A stretch of DNA of 9,327 nt from JAZDJJ01 sp043804035. GTDB taxonomy: Bacteria; Bacteroidota; Bacteroidia; Palsa-948. The position numbers and the translations under genes were made by a program. Within the stretch, counting starts at the first letter, position 1, and every line of letters starts with the position of its first letter. The stretch is from positions 1 through 9,327 of the forward strand of contig JAZDJJ010000181.1 in assembly GCA_043804035.1 (NCBI GenBank). Direction: 5' to 3'. The notes below the pieces were generated by a model that saw nothing but the letters and a program-made list of their open reading frames with translations, did no database searches and was not told the origin of the DNA. Shown in pieces: positions 4,285-9,327 of this stretch.

Positions 4285-6570
4285 ATGAAAACAATTTTTT
4301 GCAAACAACTCAAGAATGTTGATTTCTGCATCAGCAAATCATTCTGCCTTTGTTTTATTTTGTGTTTTTTTATGCTAAACGAAAATTCCTTTTCTCAGAG
4401 ACGTATTCCTTTGCGGAACAAGAATGTATGGAAAACATCTTCGGATACGATACAGAAGTTAAACACATTAGCAGTAAATAAAATAGATACTGCTGATGCA
4501 CAGCATCTTCAGGAAGTAATTATTTCGGCTACAAGAACTGAAAAGAAAATTGATGAAGTAGGACGCAGCGTTACAGTCATTAGTAACGATGATATTCAAA
4601 AATCCGGTGCTCAATCTGTTGGAGAACTTTTATCTGCTTACGAGGGAATTTATGTGGTAGGTAGCGGTCAAAATCCGGGAACTAATCAAAGCATCTTCAT
4701 GCGTGGAGCAAACAGTAATCAATCAGTAATAATGATTGACGGAATTGCTATCACAGATCCATCTTCGCCTAACGGTGCAATTGATATTTCTGAACTTTCT
4801 TTATCGGATGTTGACAAAATTGAAATTGTCAGAGGTTCTCATAGCACTCTTTACGGTTCATCTGCTATTGGTGGTGTTGTTAATATCATCACGAATAAAA
4901 AAATGAAAGACGGAATAAATATCAGCGCTGATGGTAAAGCAGGGACCTTCGGAAAAGGAACTTCGGAAACTGCCGAGAGTATTTTTTTGAATTATTCTTG
5001 TCCAAAAGGAGGTTATCTGAATATGAATATCAACAGCCAGAATGATAATGGACTTGATGCAACTATTGATACTGCTACATCGGCTCCTTTTAAAATACAC
5101 GATAAAGATAATTATAACATGTTGGATGCAGGAGGAAAAGCCGGCTTTAAAAATGAAAAATGGGATTTATTTTATCATTACAAAATTATTGAAATGGAAA
5201 CCGATATTGATGATGGTGCATATAAAAATGACGATAACTATAAATTAAAATTTGACAGGAACTGGAGTACTTATGGTATTTCTTATAAAGCAGATAGCGG
5301 TTTTTCTGTTTCTCTTAAAGGTGGGTTCTCCGCCTTTAATCAGTTTGCTGTTGATGATTCGTCTGTTATAGATACGAAAGGTAATACAGATAAAACTTTT
5401 TCTGAGTCAACTCATTCAGGAACAACTTTAAATAATGAGATTCAATTTTCATTCAGCCGTAAAAAAATCTGTTTTGTTTTTGGTGGTGGTGAGAATGAAC
5501 AGACAATGAATCAGAAATATTATTATTACTCAAACAAATGGGGACCTTTTACTTATCAATCCGATTATGATTCACTGAATCTTGTATCGCGAACTAATAA
5601 TTTTTTTCTTCTTGCTGATGTGAAAGGTGATATGTTTTGGAAAAATCTAAAAGCATTATCTGTTTTGTTTGGAGCGAGAAGCAGCATTAACAACACTTTC
5701 GGTAGTAATATTACCTATCAGGTGAATCCTATGGTAAAAATTTCTTCAACTACTAATTTGTATGCTAATCTTTCTACCGGATATAACGCACCTTCATTAT
5801 ATGAACTGCACGCTATAGAAAAAGACATGGTATCTGGAATCGCTATGGGTAATATCAATCTTCGTCCTGAAAAATCAATAAGCCAAGAATTAGGACTTTA
5901 TCAGAATATCAGTGGGCAAATTAATGTTAGAGTTGCTTATTTTAAAACTATTACAGAAGACGTTGTTGATTTCGTTTCTCTTTGGAATAAAAATACCAGT
6001 ATTGCTACTCTTGGCTATAATGATTTCCGTGGTTCAACATATCTTAATCTTGGGAAACTAACTACCGAAGGAATAGAACTTGGAATTTTTGCTCCTGTCG
6101 GAAAAAAGATTTCTATGTCATGTAATTTTTCATACATCCGCGGCAATCAGGATTTTTCTATGGCAAATATTGATACCGCTAAGACCAAATGCAATCATGT
6201 TCAACTTTTTAATAGTGGAAAATTTATCACACATGATATTCGTGTAGAAGGATTAACCCGCAGACCTTGTACGGCTAATCTTTCTTTAATTTATTATCCA
6301 GTCAAAAAAATATTTTTAAAAACGAATGTTAAGTATGTTGCCAGTCGGAAAGATATTTTTTTTAATCCCATGATAGGTCCCGGAGGAGCGCAGGCAACTA
6401 ATTCTGTTGATGCTTACACGCTTGTAGATTTTTTGACAGGAATAAAATTTTCTGATAACGTTTCTATGCTTGTTAGGGTTGAAAATCTTTTTGATGTTTC
6501 TTATCAGGAGATAATGGGATACAGCACTCGCGGCAGAGGACTATTCATTAATTTTCATTATGGTTTTTGA
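4285..6570 (+). CDS. btuB: TonB-dependent outer-membrane receptor, BtuB-like cobalamin transporter
   Basis: The 761-residue protein takes cobalamin or a related corrinoid across the outer membrane using TonB energy. It starts with a signal peptide whose hydrophobic core is about 19-30, with likely cleavage after SFS at 37. A TonB-box-like stretch, LQEVIISATR (75-84), leads into a plug domain (about 85-205) with FMRGANSNQSVIMIDGI and the plug-end motif IEIVRGSHSTLYGSSAIGG. The remaining 550 residues form the beta-barrel, ending in NLFDVSYQ, GRG and a C-terminal Phe, as outer-membrane barrels do. An upstream in-frame ATG at 4204 would add 27 residues ahead of the signal peptide and was rejected. 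The B12 riboswitch immediately upstream is the main evidence for the substrate. No BtuF/C/D or cobalamin synthesis genes are in the window. Length is slightly above E. coli BtuB. Confidence 0.88.
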   Translation: MKTIFCKQLKNVDFCISKSFCLCFILCFFMLNENSFSQRRIPLRNKNVWKTSSDTIQKLNTLAVNKIDTADAQHLQEVIISATRTEKKIDEVGRSVTVISNDDIQKSGAQSVGELLSAYEGIYVVGSGQNPGTNQSIFMRGANSNQSVIMIDGIAITDPSSPNGAIDISELSLSDVDKIEIVRGSHSTLYGSSAIGGVVNIITNKKMKDGINISADGKAGTFGKGTSETAESIFLNYSCPKGGYLNMNINSQNDNGLDATIDTATSAPFKIHDKDNYNMLDAGGKAGFKNEKWDLFYHYKIIEMETDIDDGAYKNDDNYKLKFDRNWSTYGISYKADSGFSVSLKGGFSAFNQFAVDDSSVIDTKGNTDKTFSESTHSGTTLNNEIQFSFSRKKICFVFGGGENEQTMNQKYYYYSNKWGPFTYQSDYDSLNLVSRTNNFFLLADVKGDMFWKNLKALSVLFGARSSINNTFGSNITYQVNPMVKISSTTNLYANLSTGYNAPSLYELHAIEKDMVSGIAMGNINLRPEKSISQELGLYQNISGQINVRVAYFKTITEDVVDFVSLWNKNTSIATLGYNDFRGSTYLNLGKLTTEGIELGIFAPVGKKISMSCNFSYIRGNQDFSMANIDTAKTKCNHVQLFNSGKFITHDIRVEGLTRRPCTANLSLIYYPVKKIFLKTNVKYVASRKDIFFNPMIGPGGAQATNSVDAYTLVDFLTGIKFSDNVSMLVRVENLFDVSYQEIMGYSTRGRGLFINFHYGF

Positions 6571-6618
6571 TATTTTTTTTGCATAGTTATCGGAGAGAAA
6601 AATATTTATTGTAATCAG

Positions 6619-6720
6619 TTTGGCTTTGCTAATTCAGTATAGTTTTTATGGAATTTATATATCATAATCAGAATATTACATTTGATTATCTATACTATTT
6701 TAGCAATGCCAAATTTTTTT
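6619..6720 (+). terminator. Long-stem candidate terminator after btuB
   Basis: TTTGGC-T-TTGCTAA-TTC-AGTATAG (6619-6642) faces its complement at 6690-6713 with 20 of 24 positions paired, followed directly by seven T residues (6714-6720). The 47-base loop is large for an intrinsic terminator, so it could also be a small palindromic repeat that serves as one. It begins about 50 bases after the btuB stop and precedes the next promoter, consistent with separate transcription of the two genes. Confidence 0.5.
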
Positions 6721-6758
6721 GATTTTGACCTATTTATATGTAATTAATTTTTTTTATG

Positions 6759-6766
6759 TAGGTTTG
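6759..6766 (+). promoter_or_regulatory. -7 promoter box TAGGTTTG for the OmpA-family gene
   Basis: TAGGTTTG matches TAnnTTTG exactly and lies 46 bases before the ATG at 6813. The 17-mer TTTTATGTAGGTTTGTC (6752-6768) is identical to that on the minus strand at 3463-3447. No -33 TTTG is seen at the usual distance; the nearest is TTTTGA at 6723-6728, about 31 bases upstream. The position supports 6813, not 6988, as the gene start. Confidence 0.6.
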
Positions 6767-6776
6767 TCTAATTGAA

Positions 6777-6794
6777 AAGTTACTTATGTAACTT
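6777..6794 (+). promoter_or_regulatory. Short hairpin or operator palindrome AAGTTAC-TTAT-GTAACTT
   Basis: A 7-bp perfect inverted repeat with a four-base spacer starts ten bases after the -7 box, so it covers the expected transcript start or the first bases of the mRNA, 18 bases before the ATG. It could be a regulator operator or a stabilising 5' hairpin. Only its symmetry and position support this. Confidence 0.4.
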
Positions 6795-6812
6795 GAATTC
6801 ATATTATTATTT

Positions 6813-9090
6813 ATGAAACAATTCAAATTATTTATTTTTTTTTCTTCTTCTTTTCCCTTTCATCGCTTGGACACAAGGGCAAGAACCGTATGGTAAATTT
6901 TCAAGTAAAGAAATAAAAAAGATAGAAAAGAAATTATTAAAAACAGCTCGCGGAGAATTTGAAAAAGGTAACTACTCTGTCGCTAATATGAAATATGCAG
7001 AACTACTAAAAATAGATTCCACTAATCCGATGTACAATTTTGAACAAGCCAAAACGTATTACTCTAACTATCAGCAGCCAAAGTCAATATCTTATTTTAA
7101 AAAATCCATTAAGTATTCCAAAGATACTATTGGCGAGACCTTTTATTTCTTGGCTAATGCTTATCACCTGACTGAGAATTTTAATCAGGCAGAAAAATAT
7201 TACAAAATATACTTGTCATTGCTGGAAACTTACGGCACTGAGGAGTTGATGCAGGACGAAGAAGATGAACTAAAAAATAATGTCCGTCATAGCATTGAAA
7301 TGTGCAATTATGGAAAAGAACTTATCAAATTTCCTATAGAAAAAATTACGATTAATGGAAAGACAAATCATTATGCTATTACAAATGTTGGCAGAGGAGT
7401 AAACAGTGATTTTGATGATTACGGCACAGTGTTTTCTGCTAACGATTCGGTGATGTATTTTACTACAAGGCGGGAAGGCAGCACCGGAAATAAACTTGAT
7501 TTAGATAATAAGTACTTTGAAGATATTTATGTTTCGGGACTTTCAAAAAAAGGAATATGGGGACAGGCATTCAATATTGGTCCTTCAATTAACACAAAAA
7601 AACATGAAGCTGTTATTAGTATTGCTCCTGACGGAAAGAAAATTTATTTCTATAAAGGTGTGAGGCAAGGGACATTCTTTTACAGTAATCTTTTAGGTAA
7701 TGCATGGACAAAACCGGATATTCTCTTTAAAGAAGCAAATGTGAATACCAAAGCATGGGAAACAAGTTTTTTTGGTTTTACTTTGGCAGGAAATGAATTG
7801 TATATTGTAAGCGACAAGGAAGACGGAATAGGTGGAAGAGATATTTATCTTTCTAAAAAACAGTCAGACGGTTCATGGGGCGAATTAGTAAATCTTGGCG
7901 AACCTATCAATACAAAATATGATGAAGATGCAGTTTATATTTCGCAGGATGGTAATACTATGTATTTCTCTTCAACAGGGCACAACAGCATGGGGGGCTT
8001 TGATATTTTTAAATCAGAAAAACAAAATGGGAAATGGATGGAACCACAGAATATCGGTTATCCGATTAATACTCCCAGAGATGATATTTATTTTACTATT
8101 GCAAATAAAAATGATAGAATATATTATTCATCTTCTGCGCATGCAATTGACGGAACATGTGATATGGATATTTATGCAATTGACTTCTGCGATGAATTTA
8201 AAGAAACTAAAATCAAAGGATTGGCAATTGGAATTACTAAAGGTACTATCACTGTTACTGAAAAAGAATCCGGAAAGGAAATTAAAAAGTTTGACATAGA
8301 GAATTCAATCTATTCTATGAAACTTGAGCATGGTAAAAATTATCGTTTCACTTTGAATACAACAGGCATTGAACCTGCTCATACAGATATTTATATTCCA
8401 AAGCAATGTAAGGTTTATGATATATATCAGGAACTTGTTTTCACTCAGCCGGGACAGCCGTTTGTTTTCAAAAATGCATTCTTTAACATTGAATCAGAAT
8501 TTGCTAATTCAGGAACAGCAAACTATTCTGAATTTTTAAGTAAAGTTGATAAAACAAAATTGCCTCTTTACAACGAAGTGTCAGTAAATACTTCTGCAAT
8601 AATAATTGCAATAAAAAAAGATACTGCAAAGCCGGTAATTTCTACGACTATACCTGAATCTATCGCTACAGAAACAACAAAACCCGCTACCACTACGACA
8701 ACTACAACAACAAGCGGCACATCTTCTACGGTAACCACCATTTCTATCAACAATATTCTTTTTGATTACGACAAATCGGATATCAAAAAGGAATTTACAT
8801 TTGAATTAGATAAAGTAGTTAACTTTTTAAAGAACACGAACAAGAAAGCCAAAATAGAAGTCGCAGGTCATACCGATTCAAAGGGTTCTGAAAATTATAA
8901 TCTTGCTCTTTCCAAACGCAGAGCAAATGCAGTGGCTGTTTATCTTTCATCAAAAGGCATTGACAAAAGCCGAATGAAAACAATTGGTTATGGAGAGTCC
9001 AAGCCGATTGCAGTGAATGAAAATCCTGATGGTTCTGATAATCCTGAAGGAAGAACAAAAAACAGAAGAACGGAGATTGTAATTCAATGA
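6813..9090 (+). CDS. OmpA-family envelope protein, TPR + PD40 propeller + CRD + OmpA (PorE-like), with frameshift at a T9 run
   Basis: Read with one T fewer at 6835-6843, the product has 758 residues and starts MKQFKLFIFFLLLFPF..., a clear signal peptide ending near AWTQ. As sequenced, the ATG at 6813 runs into TAA within 28 codons, while the long frame has no ATG before 6988, which lies inside the TPR region. After the signal peptide come TPR-like helices (about 35-150), PD40/WD40-like propeller blades (about 190-465, repeats such as DGNTMYFSSTGHNSMGGFDIF), a small CRD-like beta domain (about 470-540), a Thr-rich linker (about 625-640) and a C-terminal OmpA peptidoglycan-binding domain (about 642-758) with GHTDSKGS and NLALSKRRA. 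This order matches PorE, which ties the type IX secretion system to peptidoglycan, but PorE is a lipoprotein and no lipobox Cys is present, so it may be a paralogue. The T9 run could be a sequencing error, a broken gene or a phase-variable tract. Confidence 0.8.
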
Positions 9091-9191
9091 TTGTTTTTTT
9101 CTGTAATAGTTAATACCTCTATTAATTTTCCACTTTTTATTATTACTGTTTTATTCTGGGGGAAAATCCCTCGCATTAAGGAGAAAACTTT

Positions 9192-9327
9192 AGGGCAGTT
9201 CTAAAAATACAAATAAACGTCATTGCGAAGGAGGAACGACTGAAGCAATCTGTTTTTTCATGTAGAAATAGAGATTGCTTCCTGCTTCGTGCCTCGCAGT
9301 CGCAATGACGAAATCAATTTTTGGAAC
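9192..9327. repeat. GGGCAGTTC inverted-repeat envelope, right copy (cut by window end)
   Basis: AGGGCAGTTCTAAAAAT (9192-9208) is identical to the complement of 419-435. CAATTTTTGGAAC (9315-9327) is the exact complement of 208-220, so the closing repeat is present but its last bases fall outside the window. The interior carries a different palindrome (9218-9310) from the one in the left copy. The element begins about 100 bases after the stop codon of the OmpA-family gene. Confidence 0.7.
9218..9310. repeat. REP-like palindrome CGTCATTGCGA...TCGCAATGACG
   Basis: The outer arms are 11-bp perfect (9218-9228 with 9300-9310), and the inner arms GAAGCAATCT (9242-9251) and AGATTGCTTC (9272-9281) are 10-bp perfect. 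From memory, CGTCATTGCGAGGA...GAAGCAATCT sequences are widespread intergenic palindromes in many unrelated environmental bacteria. It would form a stable hairpin in RNA or single-stranded DNA. It has no coding potential. Confidence 0.8.

Noticed and set aside
4858..5248. Open frames on either strand inside the receptor gene
   Set aside because: They are shadows of the btuB reading frame, whose plug and barrel motifs are continuous.
7895..9058. Three further open frames within the OmpA-family gene
   Set aside because: They overlap the PD40 and OmpA coding region in other frames; the poly-valine stretch on the minus strand is just the complement of the threonine-rich linker.
9104..9124. TAATAG/CTATTA hairpin after the OmpA-family gene as a terminator
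   Set aside because: The stem is only six A/T-rich pairs with a nine-base loop and is followed by just a few T residues, too weak to call.

Overview
The window looks like a piece of a Bacteroidota (Bacteroidetes) genome. The DNA is strongly AT-rich, start codons lack Shine-Dalgarno sequences, three sites match the Bacteroidetes -7 promoter box TAnnTTTG, and the protein families fit the phylum: a B12 riboswitch driving a TonB-dependent receptor, and an outer-membrane protein with TPR, PD40 propeller and OmpA domains. All functional names come from motifs read by eye; no database search was possible.

Layout. At 1-30 lies the last nine codons of an upstream gene, followed by an intrinsic terminator. 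Positions 124-565 hold no gene but are dense in short repeats: a palindromic element enclosed by a GGGCAGTTC inverted repeat, and an 8-bp tandem array (AAACAATR) interrupted in register by an 18-bp perfect palindrome. At 566-1795 (+) is a multi-pass membrane glycosyltransferase of the GT-C/PIG-V type. Converging on it from the minus strand is a two-gene unit with a 4-nt ATGA overlap: a class I SAM methyltransferase (2513-3238) followed by a single-chain, two-lobed retropepsin-like aspartic protease (1845-2516). This unit is bounded by GTTATG/CATAAC motifs and preceded by a structured element (3264-3385) that recalls an integron-type attC site. A 353-bp nested palindrome with 26-bp perfect terminal inverted repeats (3498-3850) comes next.

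The right half is a B12-uptake locus and an envelope gene. A TATATTTG promoter (3892-3899) precedes an adenosylcobalamin riboswitch (3904-4083), a 200-nt leader and a BtuB-like receptor (4285-6570). A long stem with a T-run (6619-6720) separates this from a TAGGTTTG promoter and a PorE-like TPR/PD40/CRD/OmpA gene. That gene really begins at 6813 with a signal peptide, but a 9-T run throws the reading frame off by one; the long open frame only has an ATG at 6988, inside the TPR region. The window ends in another copy of the GGGCAGTTC-bounded repeat, this time carrying a CGTCATTGCGA palindrome.

The receptor and the riboswitch work together: when cellular B12 is sufficient, the aptamer should reduce expression of the outer-membrane importer. 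The methyltransferase-protease pair looks like an accessory cassette of unknown function. The most unusual material is in the intergenic DNA: several distinct palindromic families share one inverted-repeat envelope, and a large nested hairpin element is present.
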